Positions 7,774 through 16,383 of a stretch of DNA of 30,182 nucleotides are shown one piece after another. The stretch lies in assembly GCF_036985595.1 (NCBI RefSeq), contig NZ_BTPU01000033.1:1-30182 (forward strand), written 5' to 3'. Within the stretch, counting starts at the first letter, position 1. Every line of letters begins with the position of its first letter. Source of the stretch: Vallitalea maricola (lineage in GTDB: Bacteria > Bacillota > Clostridia > Lachnospirales > Vallitaleaceae). The position numbers were made by a program, and so were the translations under genes. The notes beneath the pieces were generated by a model. The model was not told the origin of the DNA and ran no database searches. It saw only the letters and a list, made by a program, of their open reading frames with translations.

Positions 7774-7856
7774 CCCTGAGGTTGGAAGGCATAAATAGGT
7801 GGAATCTTTATGTTCTAAACCAAGTATGTCAGGGCGCTCGTAGGAGTGTCCTTTTT
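7774..7856 (+). terminator. Riboswitch expression platform: terminator and competing antiterminator
   Basis: AGGGCGCTC (7831-7839) pairs with GAGTGTCCT (7844-7852), with two G-U pairs and a GTAG loop, followed by TTTTT. This is an intrinsic terminator. An alternative long hairpin joins CCCTGA (7774-7779) with TCAGGG (7829-7834), TTGG (7782-7785) with CCAA (7820-7823), and CATAAA with TTTATG inside. It uses AGGG of the terminator stem and so would prevent termination. Confidence 0.85.
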
Positions 7857-7905
7857 AGTGCACGGAACATATGACTAAGTAAGCAAAATTCGAGGAGGAA
7901 AGAAA

Positions 7906-10263
7906 ATGATTTTATCAAGAAGCAAAAGAAAAAGTTGTGCAATCTTACTTGCAGTGGCAATGATCCTTACAATGATGCCTCTTACTGCAAAAGCAGCAGC
8001 ACCTACAAATGTAGAAGTTTATTTATCTGGTGCGGCAAATCCAAATCCTACAGTAACTACACAAGATGGTGACACAGTAGAAAGTATATATACTCGTATT
8101 ACAGGTCAAAGCTATCCATGGACAGTATTATATGAAATTAACGGAAAAATGGGAGATGTAGCACCTGGTAGTTGTATCGTTCCAGATAATGCATATATAC
8201 AATATTACACAATAGATAACTATCAAACGGATGTACTAGCTACAATTAGTGATTATAGTTTAATAATTGTAGATGGTAAAATTAAAGTTCTAGATGGTAA
8301 AGAATATACTTGGAAAGGTTTAGAAAAAAGTATTAACATGTCTGTACCATTTGTTAGAGATGCAAATGTAGCAGTTAATCCTAAAAACTCAAGTACTCCA
8401 TTAACAACTCCAGTCAAGCTATCAGATTATGCTGGTATTGAAATGAAAAGTACTGGCGGTATTAGTACTTATATGCCTATAGAAGTTGTAGCTAATTATG
8501 ATGCTTATACAACACAGCTAAACGAAGGATTAGAAAAAGTTATAGCTATTGCTGATTCCTTTGGTATTAATACAAGTAATGCAGTAAATGCATTAAATGG
8601 TTCAGATAATGCTGTGAAAGCTACCGAAAAAGTAGCTTTGGGAGAAATTATCATTGATGCTTCTATTAATAATGATATACTTCTTAGCAAAGTAACTTTT
8701 AATGAAAGTGTAGCAGTATCTGTTCCTTTTGATCCCTATGTACCAAGCTATACTTTGATATCTACTACAGGTAGTGACATTATTCCAGCTACTTTCACTA
8801 TAGAACCTGTTGCTATGGCAAGTGATGCAACAATATCTTATAGTACTACTGACTCGGATATTTCATTTGCAGGTAATGTAATTTCTGCAAGTACAGCAGG
8901 AAACCATAGTTTCTCAATCAAAGTTGCAAAAAATGGTGCAGAGAGAACATATGATTTTGTCTTCACTTGTGATGCTCCTATAGTTGCAGGAGATCCATCT
9001 GTTTACGCATTTTTACCTGCTCCTGGTCAGTTTACTAATGAAGGTATAACTGTTGGTGGATGGGGAGACATCTATCTTTCAGGTACAGATGGTATTAAAC
9101 TATTAGCAGATAATGTTGCATCTACAGGTGTATCACTAGGATTTTTTGGTGGATACACAGTATTTGATATGAAAAATATTGATAACGACCCTAATAATAA
9201 ATATGGTGTGGATTTTATAGTATATGGTAATGCTTTCTGGAATAATTCTGAACCAGGTTGTATTCAAGTAGCTCAGGCTGATAGTGAAGGAAATCCTGAT
9301 ACTTGGTATGATATAGCAGGTTCTTTATATTATGAAAACAGTACAAAAAAGAACTTTAGTTTAACTTATGAAAATCCTAATCCTAATGATAATATAACAC
9401 ATACAACAGCAGGTAATAATCTTGGAACATTGGATTCTGTTAATTATACTGGTAGTGAAACTGGTACAATTACAAAAAATACTTTCCATAATCACAGCTG
9501 GTTCCCACTTAATTGTAACTACTTTACCGGAAGAAACGGAAACCTTGCTTTAGATAAGACAAACCAATTGTCATTTGCAGACTATAATGATTCACAAAAT
9601 AAGTTAACAATAACAGGTACAATGCTTGGTGGCATTACAGCTACTACAACAACTGGTTTTGGCTTCGGTTATTGTGATGTTCACCCTAATAGTAGTGGAG
9701 ATAAATCAATAGCATATAATCCTTATGGAGTAGCTTCACTTAGTTCAAGTTCAGATTATAATACTTATATAGATGGCACAGGCGGTGGAGACCCTATTGA
9801 TATTAGTTGGGCAGTAGATGTAAACGGAAACCCTGTTAATCTAGACAATATTCGTTTTGTACGTATCTATACTGGTGCTGCAGCTATGAATGGTATATTC
9901 GGTGAAATCTCTACTGAGGTTTGTGGTATTAAGAAAGCTACTAGTACAGGTGGAACAGTTCCTACTACTAGACCAAGTATTGAGATTGATGGTATGACAT
10001 TTAGTGATTTAGAAGGAATGGGTATTACAGTATCTTCAACTTCTATATCTCAAAATCAAGAAATAGTAACTATATCTGGATTAGCTGAAAATTATACTGA
10101 TTCATTTACAATTGGAGCTTCTGGATATGATATTTTTAATATTAATAATAGCACATCTAATACGTATGATTTAACATTGAATACAAGCGGAGAAACTCTT
10201 CTTCGTATAATTGCACAAACTTCAAATCAATCTCCATATATTGTGCTTTTGAAACTCTCTTAA
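7906..10263 (+). CDS. Secreted surface protein under B12 riboswitch control
   Basis: The product has 785 residues with a Sec signal peptide (about 1-31, ending TAKAAA). Residues about 35-112 look like a divergent beta-grasp domain related to DUF4430 (YPWTVLYEINGKMG). Residues about 283-353 are cadherin/Ig-like. Residues about 363-680 form one large conserved domain with GFFGGYTVFDM, DFIVYGNAF, SEPGCIQV, NPDTWYDIAGS, HNHSWFPLN and DISWAVDVNG landmarks. From memory, this pattern also marks uncharacterised Bacteroidetes surface proteins (EPGIV...NGLPDDEWYEL and IDWAVD types). No SLH, LPXTG or lipobox was seen, so attachment is unclear. It is the first gene after the riboswitch, suggesting a role in cobamide capture. 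Function is not demonstrated. Confidence 0.85.
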   Translation: MILSRSKRKSCAILLAVAMILTMMPLTAKAAAPTNVEVYLSGAANPNPTVTTQDGDTVESIYTRITGQSYPWTVLYEINGKMGDVAPGSCIVPDNAYIQYYTIDNYQTDVLATISDYSLIIVDGKIKVLDGKEYTWKGLEKSINMSVPFVRDANVAVNPKNSSTPLTTPVKLSDYAGIEMKSTGGISTYMPIEVVANYDAYTTQLNEGLEKVIAIADSFGINTSNAVNALNGSDNAVKATEKVALGEIIIDASINNDILLSKVTFNESVAVSVPFDPYVPSYTLISTTGSDIIPATFTIEPVAMASDATISYSTTDSDISFAGNVISASTAGNHSFSIKVAKNGAERTYDFVFTCDAPIVAGDPSVYAFLPAPGQFTNEGITVGGWGDIYLSGTDGIKLLADNVASTGVSLGFFGGYTVFDMKNIDNDPNNKYGVDFIVYGNAFWNNSEPGCIQVAQADSEGNPDTWYDIAGSLYYENSTKKNFSLTYENPNPNDNITHTTAGNNLGTLDSVNYTGSETGTITKNTFHNHSWFPLNCNYFTGRNGNLALDKTNQLSFADYNDSQNKLTITGTMLGGITATTTTGFGFGYCDVHPNSSGDKSIAYNPYGVASLSSSSDYNTYIDGTGGGDPIDISWAVDVNGNPVNLDNIRFVRIYTGAAAMNGIFGEISTEVCGIKKATSTGGTVPTTRPSIEIDGMTFSDLEGMGITVSSTSISQNQEIVTISGLAENYTDSFTIGASGYDIFNINNSTSNTYDLTLNTSGETLLRIIAQTSNQSPYIVLLKLS

Positions 10264-10272
10264 TAGCTAATG

Positions 10273-10308
10273 AAGGTAGAGTTGCTGATTTTTTAGTAAC
10301 TCTGCCTT
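10273..10308 (+). repeat. Intercistronic hairpin without T-run
   Basis: AAGGTAGAGTTGCT (10273-10286) pairs with AGTAACTCTGCCTT (10295-10308) over 14 bp, including two G-U pairs. No T-run follows, so it is more likely an mRNA-processing or stabilising hairpin, or a leaky terminator, than a full stop. Confidence 0.6.
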
Positions 10309-10340
10309 GCTTACTAAATAAATAGATAGAAGGTGATAGT

Positions 10341-13300
10341 ATGTATTTTAAAAAGCGTCTATTTAGTTTTTTTATAACTATTGCTATAATAATAGGAAGT
10401 TTATCAACAGTTATTTATGCAGAACCTAATGATATTTCAGTATGGTTTTATTGTGAGAATCCACAAACGGTGACTTGCGATGATAAAAATTTTTTTGTGG
10501 ATGATAGAAATATTGTTGTTCCTATGCAGAAGATTACAATAACCAATTCAGATATTTTACGTATTAATTCACTAATTAAAGAACATATTGATTATGACAA
10601 ATCATTAAGTAATACTTATACAGTTGCTCATGTTTTTATAAAAGCTCTTGAGAATAAAGGTATTATTGAGTGGTGGAATTATGTTACATGGGAGAAAGAT
10701 GGAAGTATTAGTGCAATAGATGGAGAACAATCAATAGGGATTTATTCTAGGAAACTAAAAGAAAGAAAATATTATGGCATGAGTCCATTAATTTGTTTAA
10801 TAGGTGATTCTGCTGTAAGTTCAACTGATTTTATTAATACAGTAATACAAGATAATCAAGTAATACGAATATCAAAATTTATTCGTGGTGCGACTTCAAC
10901 TAAATTATCCAATGAGAGTAATACTTTGAATTCAAAAGCAAGCCAAATAACTATGACTAGATTTTTGGACAATAATATTTCGTATGAAATAAATAATAGT
11001 TCTAATATACAAATATCAACTATAGTAAATATGTATAGATGTACTACTGATCAAGCGAACTTGGGTAAAATATATGGTCAAAGATTTGGTGATTATTCTT
11101 CAGTTGATATATATAGATTAGATAATGGAAAGTTGATAAAGATATTATCAGAATTTCCTTTTACTCCCACTTTTACTGATATAGATAGTGGTACTGGAAA
11201 ACTTGTTCTGACACCTACAGATAGTATCAAACCCGGTACTTATCATGTGAGAGTAGTACATAAACCCGCTAATGTAGGAATATACGCTTCGCTATGTCCT
11301 GTTGACTACCTAGTAATCAATGTTAACTCTACAGGTAGTGGAACAACTGATAAAACAATTCTTCAAAATACTATAAATAACGCTCCAACCACTGGCTATT
11401 ACACTAGCGAAGACCGCTTTAACGGTACAGATTATATAGGTAAACAAAATAGTTTATGGTCAATATACCAAACTGTTTTAAATAATGCAAAATCAATAGT
11501 CAGTAATAATGGTTCTACACAAGTTGATATAGATACAGCAACTACTAATCTTCAATCTGCAATTAATAACCTAATTCCAATTACTAATGTTAACCCAACA
11601 CTACTATATGAAACTGTAAATGATGCAGAAAATACATATAAAGATTCATCCATATATACAGCCAAGTCATGGTCAGCATATCAAAGCGCATTGAATAATG
11701 CTAAAACAGTACTTACTTCTCTTTACATTCAAGATGGTGAAGATAAAGGTAAGCCAACTGACATTAATAAAAACGTTTATCAACCTGAAGTTGATACCCA
11801 TACTGAAGAAATAAACAAAGCAATTACAGGATTACAAAAATTAATAAATGCTGATGACCCTTCGGGTAGCGATTTAATTGATGCTGGGGAAAAATATGAG
11901 AACCTAAAAGCTTTAATAAATCAATTTAATCCAGAGGAACTTATAGAATCTGATTATACTTCAGACAGCTTTGCATTATTTATCCAACAAAGAAATATCG
12001 CAAAAGAATGGTTAGACAACAATGATAAGCCTAATGGTACAACAGGAATACCTGTGTACAAAAAAATAAAAGAAGTTTACAATAATTATTGGAAATCATG
12101 CTATGGTTTGACATCAACAAAAGAAAAAATAAATGTATCTCTTAAGGTAATAGATACATCAGCTGCTAGAAAAAAAGAAGCTTTTGATACGAAATCAGGT
12201 ATCTATAATTTAACACTCTCTAGTGGCACATCTCTAGAGGATGTTTTTAATCAGATTAATGGTATTAATATACATGGGGACTATGGAATTTTTATTAATG
12301 GAATTATGCTTGATGCTCCAAGTCATGATTTAACTGCACTATTTACTTTGAATCTTGGTAATTCTATAGGTACATCTCATTATCCATTAAGTAGTATAAA
12401 AGTACAGGATAAGGATAGAATTGTTGTAGCATATTTAGACGCACCAAGGCATGGTTCTTCAAGTGGTGCTAATCTAGAAGGATACGAATCATATAAAGTC
12501 CTTCCATATGTTAGACTTTCAAAAATCACTAATGGAGATATGATTGATAATGTAGTAGAGACAAGAGCGGGACAAGCTGTTTCATTTACTGCTAATTCAG
12601 CTGCTGCTAACCTTAGTGATTATACAGGAAAAGATGAGCCTTTTGCAGGAGCTACGGTTTTTGTAAGTTCTGCTGTAGAAGAAAAAAATAAAGTAACTAC
12701 TGCAAATCAGGAAACTACTGCTATTACAGATGATAATGGTAACTGTAACTACACTTTTTACGAGGAAGGTTGGCATTCATTAAGTGTTCATCATAAGGAA
12801 TCAAATAATTTTGACAGCAAAAAGGTTACAGGAGTTATAGCTGGAGATACTATATTTGTACATGTAAACCCAGCTACTGAAAATGAAACTAAGATAATTA
12901 AAGATAAAATGCTCACTGAACTAGAAAAAGCATATTATTCATATAGACAAACTAACTATGACTCTAATAAATGGAAGGAACTTTCTAGATTTTATGAAGA
13001 TGGTAACACTAAAATTACTAATTCAGTAACATCATACGAAGCAAAAACAGCATTTGATACAGCTGTTAATGGTATGAAAAGCATAGAATCTATAGACCAT
13101 AAAACAGTTATAACACCTATACGAGAAGTATTAAAATATCTGCCATCTATAGATGAAATAGACCAAAACAGGCTCTGCCAATCAGATATACCTAAATTAG
13201 AAGAATTAATTTCTAAATACAATGTTTTGACAGAATATCAGAAGAAGTTATTTACATTTTTAGAGGATAGACATATTAAATCCTTGTTAAAAGCATACGC

Positions 13301-16286
13301 AGATTCTGATAATGGAAATAATTTACCAGAATCAGAAGAGTATAATCTTACTATAATTGATGAAACTAATAAGTTTAATCAATCTAATGAGCATTTATAC
13401 TGTGTTGTAGATGGTAATATTGTAAGTTCGGCAAAACCAGAAAAATTTACTGGACAAGTTACGGCTAATACTAAAGTAGGTCTACGATATAAGGGAAGAA
13501 ACGGCGTAGGAGATACATGTGTAGTAGAAAGTTTTTCTGATGATATAAGCATTTATAAAATGCATGATGACTGTAAAAGTATTCTTAGAGAATTTTTAAT
13601 GCCTCATCACGACGTAACTATAATTGTAAGGTCAATAGGTGATGATGAACCTCCAATTGATGATGAAACAAAGCTTAATAATGCCAAAGATGCTGCTAGA
13701 AATGCTGTAATAGCGGCTTATTCAAATTATCACAGTGAGGACTATTTGGAAGATGATTTCATTAGACTTACTCAGGCTAAAGAGAATGGGATAACATCAA
13801 TTAATAATGCTGTTGATTTAGATATGATAGCAACTGCTCGTAGAGCAGCACTTGCGGCAATGGCTGCTATTCCAACAAAAGATGATGATTGGGGTGCTGA
13901 ATTACCTGACTATGGAAATGTAATTGGAAAGGTAAAGATAATTGTAGAAAATGAGACCTTCCCTGGTGGGGATTTTAAAGGAACAATTATAAACGGTTGG
14001 TATAATCTATGTGAGAATGATACCATGATGACAATTATTCTAAAAGCATTAGCTGTTAATGGATATAACTGGGAAGGAACAGGTGGTAGTAATTATGGTA
14101 TTACATACATTGCATCCATAAATAAAGACGATAAAACTTTAGGTGAGTTTTCAGGTGATAGAGGTTCAGGCTGGATGGGTACACTTAATGACTGGTTTGT
14201 CAATGAAGGTTTTCAGTCTTTTAGAGCCGGAGCTTCCAATAAAGATTATAGTCTGGAAAATGGGGATGAAATCAAAGTAATGTTTACCCAAAACCTTGGT
14301 AAAGATCTAGGAGGTACATGGGGAAATTCTGATACATCCTTAAAAACACTTACTATTAGTGGAGGACAGCTATCACCAACATTCAATAAAAATATTACAG
14401 AATATGGACTACTGATTGATGGTGATTCCAAAAATATAATGATTACACCAACAGCCTATAATAAAAATTACTTGGTAAAGACTTTTTTAAATCAGTATAA
14501 TACAAGTTCGGCATATTACAAACGTACCGAAACCGTATCTGTAAAAAATGGTGATATCATTTATATAGGTATAGGTGAGAATTCATGGCCTTCCATGAAC
14601 AAGCAAGGCGAAGAAGCAAGAGAGTATGATGCAACAAAATATACTCTAAGGGTATATAACAGTAAAGCAGATTATGTAGATAAGCTAATTGAAGGATTAC
14701 CTTCAGAAAATAAAATAAAACTATCTAATTATAAGAGTTATGAGGAAGCAGTTAAGGCAGCTAGAAATAACTATAACAAATTGTCATCAAATGATAAAAA
14801 GAAAGTAGTTAATCTAAGTAAATTAATTGATGCAGAAAATAAGTTATTATTCTATGGAGAGATTGATAATGTTAAAATGCTTCTTAAAAAAATACCACTA
14901 GCGGGTAGAGTAAAATTAAGGCATAAATCAGAAGTGATGGCAGCTGCTACTGCATATAAGAAACTGTCATCAGAACAAAAATTGTACATAACTGTTGCAG
15001 ATGTAGCCAACTATAATGCAGCTATTGAACGATTGAAAGAACTTGGCGCCTTTGATTCAGATAATGCATCACCTTCTGTAATAATGGGTAATACCGAAGA
15101 GCCAGAAGAAGATAAAAAGGAATTTATTAAATTAAAACCTAAGGTTAGTATTTCAGGTAATACGGCAACATTAACTATAACTGGCAGTCAAGCAAAAAAT
15201 GCAATAGAGGACATTAAGAAGAATCAAGCTGGAGAATTGATTATTGAGTCAGTAATTAAAAAAGATGTAGATAAAGTAGTCGTTAAACTGTCAAAATCTA
15301 TAATTAAGGATTTGGCTAAGAATACAGACGCTGGATTAACAGCTAAATCACATATTGCCGAAATAAATATCTCTAATAAAGCGTTAAGTTCAATAATAGA
15401 ATCAAGTGGTTCTAATGTAAGTATAATAGTAGAGGAGACGGATAAAGAACAGTTATCTAGTAGAAATAAAGAATTAGTTGGTGATAAGCCTATATATAAC
15501 TTATATATTAAAGTAGATAATAAAATAATCACTAAGTTTGTAGGTGATGTCACAGTATCTTTACCTTATATACCTAAGGAGGATGAAGATACTAATAAAC
15601 TCTCAGTTTATTATATTACTGATAACAATAAGGTGGCTAAAATGACAGGAGCTTACTATGATGATGAAAGTGAAAGTATGATATTCAAGACAGATCATTT
15701 TTCCACATTTGCTATAGTTTATGATAAAGACAAGATAACTATTAAAGATGTATTTTCTACTGATTGGTATTATAATTCAGTATTATATGTAGTAGAACAT
15801 GGGTTATTAGATGATATATCAAACAATATGTTCAGACCTAATGAAAATATGTCTCGTGGAACATTTGTAAATGTAATCTATAAAATGGCTGGCAATCTAC
15901 AGGTAACAGGTGAAAACTTATTCAAAGATGTAAAAATTGGTTCAACCTACTATGATCCTGTGGTATGGGCGACTTATAGTAAAATCATAAATGGTTATTC
16001 AGATGAGTTTTTTGGAACAAATGATAATATAACTCGTGAGCAGATAGCGACTATGATGTATCGTTATGCAAAATTAAAAGATTATAAAACTACTTCAACT
16101 GGTGATATTTCATCTTATACTGATAGTCATATGATATCAGAGTGGGCAGTGCATTCAATGAAGTGGGCAGTTAGTAATAAAATTATTAGTGGTTCATCTA
16201 AGAATATGCTTATACCACAAGGCACAGCAACTAGAGGCGAGGTAGCTTCCATGCTTAAGAGATTCATGGAAAACATAGTAGAATAA
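10341..16286 (+). CDS. Giant SLH-anchored surface protein with DUF4430-type domains
   Basis: The product has 1981 residues with a signal peptide (about 1-27) and start after AGAAGGTGAT. FIVAR-like helical repeats lie at about 334-566, 850-917 and 1105-1180. A divergent DUF4430-like domain lies at about 597-717, and an Ig or carboxypeptidase-regulatory-like domain at 733-843. A clear DUF4430 (transcobalamin C-terminal-like) domain spans about 1193-1326, with NYGITYIASIN, GWMGTLNDWF and a GDEIKVMFTQNLG end. A cadherin-like beta domain (1332-1447), a helical pair (1447-1570) and a beta region (about 1590-1795) follow. Three SLH repeats (about 1800-1981) bind it to the cell-wall polymer. It probably displays ligand-binding heads away from the wall. 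B12 relevance comes from DUF4430 homology and the riboswitch. Confidence 0.87.
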   Translation: MYFKKRLFSFFITIAIIIGSLSTVIYAEPNDISVWFYCENPQTVTCDDKNFFVDDRNIVVPMQKITITNSDILRINSLIKEHIDYDKSLSNTYTVAHVFIKALENKGIIEWWNYVTWEKDGSISAIDGEQSIGIYSRKLKERKYYGMSPLICLIGDSAVSSTDFINTVIQDNQVIRISKFIRGATSTKLSNESNTLNSKASQITMTRFLDNNISYEINNSSNIQISTIVNMYRCTTDQANLGKIYGQRFGDYSSVDIYRLDNGKLIKILSEFPFTPTFTDIDSGTGKLVLTPTDSIKPGTYHVRVVHKPANVGIYASLCPVDYLVINVNSTGSGTTDKTILQNTINNAPTTGYYTSEDRFNGTDYIGKQNSLWSIYQTVLNNAKSIVSNNGSTQVDIDTATTNLQSAINNLIPITNVNPTLLYETVNDAENTYKDSSIYTAKSWSAYQSALNNAKTVLTSLYIQDGEDKGKPTDINKNVYQPEVDTHTEEINKAITGLQKLINADDPSGSDLIDAGEKYENLKALINQFNPEELIESDYTSDSFALFIQQRNIAKEWLDNNDKPNGTTGIPVYKKIKEVYNNYWKSCYGLTSTKEKINVSLKVIDTSAARKKEAFDTKSGIYNLTLSSGTSLEDVFNQINGINIHGDYGIFINGIMLDAPSHDLTALFTLNLGNSIGTSHYPLSSIKVQDKDRIVVAYLDAPRHGSSSGANLEGYESYKVLPYVRLSKITNGDMIDNVVETRAGQAVSFTANSAAANLSDYTGKDEPFAGATVFVSSAVEEKNKVTTANQETTAITDDNGNCNYTFYEEGWHSLSVHHKESNNFDSKKVTGVIAGDTIFVHVNPATENETKIIKDKMLTELEKAYYSYRQTNYDSNKWKELSRFYEDGNTKITNSVTSYEAKTAFDTAVNGMKSIESIDHKTVITPIREVLKYLPSIDEIDQNRLCQSDIPKLEELISKYNVLTEYQKKLFTFLEDRHIKSLLKAYADSDNGNNLPESEEYNLTIIDETNKFNQSNEHLYCVVDGNIVSSAKPEKFTGQVTANTKVGLRYKGRNGVGDTCVVESFSDDISIYKMHDDCKSILREFLMPHHDVTIIVRSIGDDEPPIDDETKLNNAKDAARNAVIAAYSNYHSEDYLEDDFIRLTQAKENGITSINNAVDLDMIATARRAALAAMAAIPTKDDDWGAELPDYGNVIGKVKIIVENETFPGGDFKGTIINGWYNLCENDTMMTIILKALAVNGYNWEGTGGSNYGITYIASINKDDKTLGEFSGDRGSGWMGTLNDWFVNEGFQSFRAGASNKDYSLENGDEIKVMFTQNLGKDLGGTWGNSDTSLKTLTISGGQLSPTFNKNITEYGLLIDGDSKNIMITPTAYNKNYLVKTFLNQYNTSSAYYKRTETVSVKNGDIIYIGIGENSWPSMNKQGEEAREYDATKYTLRVYNSKADYVDKLIEGLPSENKIKLSNYKSYEEAVKAARNNYNKLSSNDKKKVVNLSKLIDAENKLLFYGEIDNVKMLLKKIPLAGRVKLRHKSEVMAAATAYKKLSSEQKLYITVADVANYNAAIERLKELGAFDSDNASPSVIMGNTEEPEEDKKEFIKLKPKVSISGNTATLTITGSQAKNAIEDIKKNQAGELIIESVIKKDVDKVVVKLSKSIIKDLAKNTDAGLTAKSHIAEINISNKALSSIIESSGSNVSIIVEETDKEQLSSRNKELVGDKPIYNLYIKVDNKIITKFVGDVTVSLPYIPKEDEDTNKLSVYYITDNNKVAKMTGAYYDDESESMIFKTDHFSTFAIVYDKDKITIKDVFSTDWYYNSVLYVVEHGLLDDISNNMFRPNENMSRGTFVNVIYKMAGNLQVTGENLFKDVKIGSTYYDPVVWATYSKIINGYSDEFFGTNDNITREQIATMMYRYAKLKDYKTTSTGDISSYTDSHMISEWAVHSMKWAVSNKIISGSSKNMLIPQGTATRGEVASMLKRFMENIVE

Positions 16287-16310
16287 TCATAATAATAGTG
16301 TTTGGAATAT

Positions 16311-16340
16311 GGGTGACAGCGTTAATTATACGTTGTCCCT
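16311..16340 (+). repeat. Second intercistronic hairpin without T-run
   Basis: GGGTGACAGCGT (16311-16322) pairs with ACGTTGTCCCT (16330-16340) with one bulged T. As with the hairpin at 10273, it lies between two genes of the operon and lacks a T-run. Confidence 0.55.
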
Positions 16341-16383
16341 CTATTTCACTTTGTAAATATGTGTATAAGGAGGAATAATAATT

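Noticed and set aside
15224..15553. Minus-strand open frame inside the giant surface gene
   Set aside because: It overlaps fully with a well-supported coding region and has no ribosome binding site or family signature; other antisense frames in the window were dropped for the same reason.
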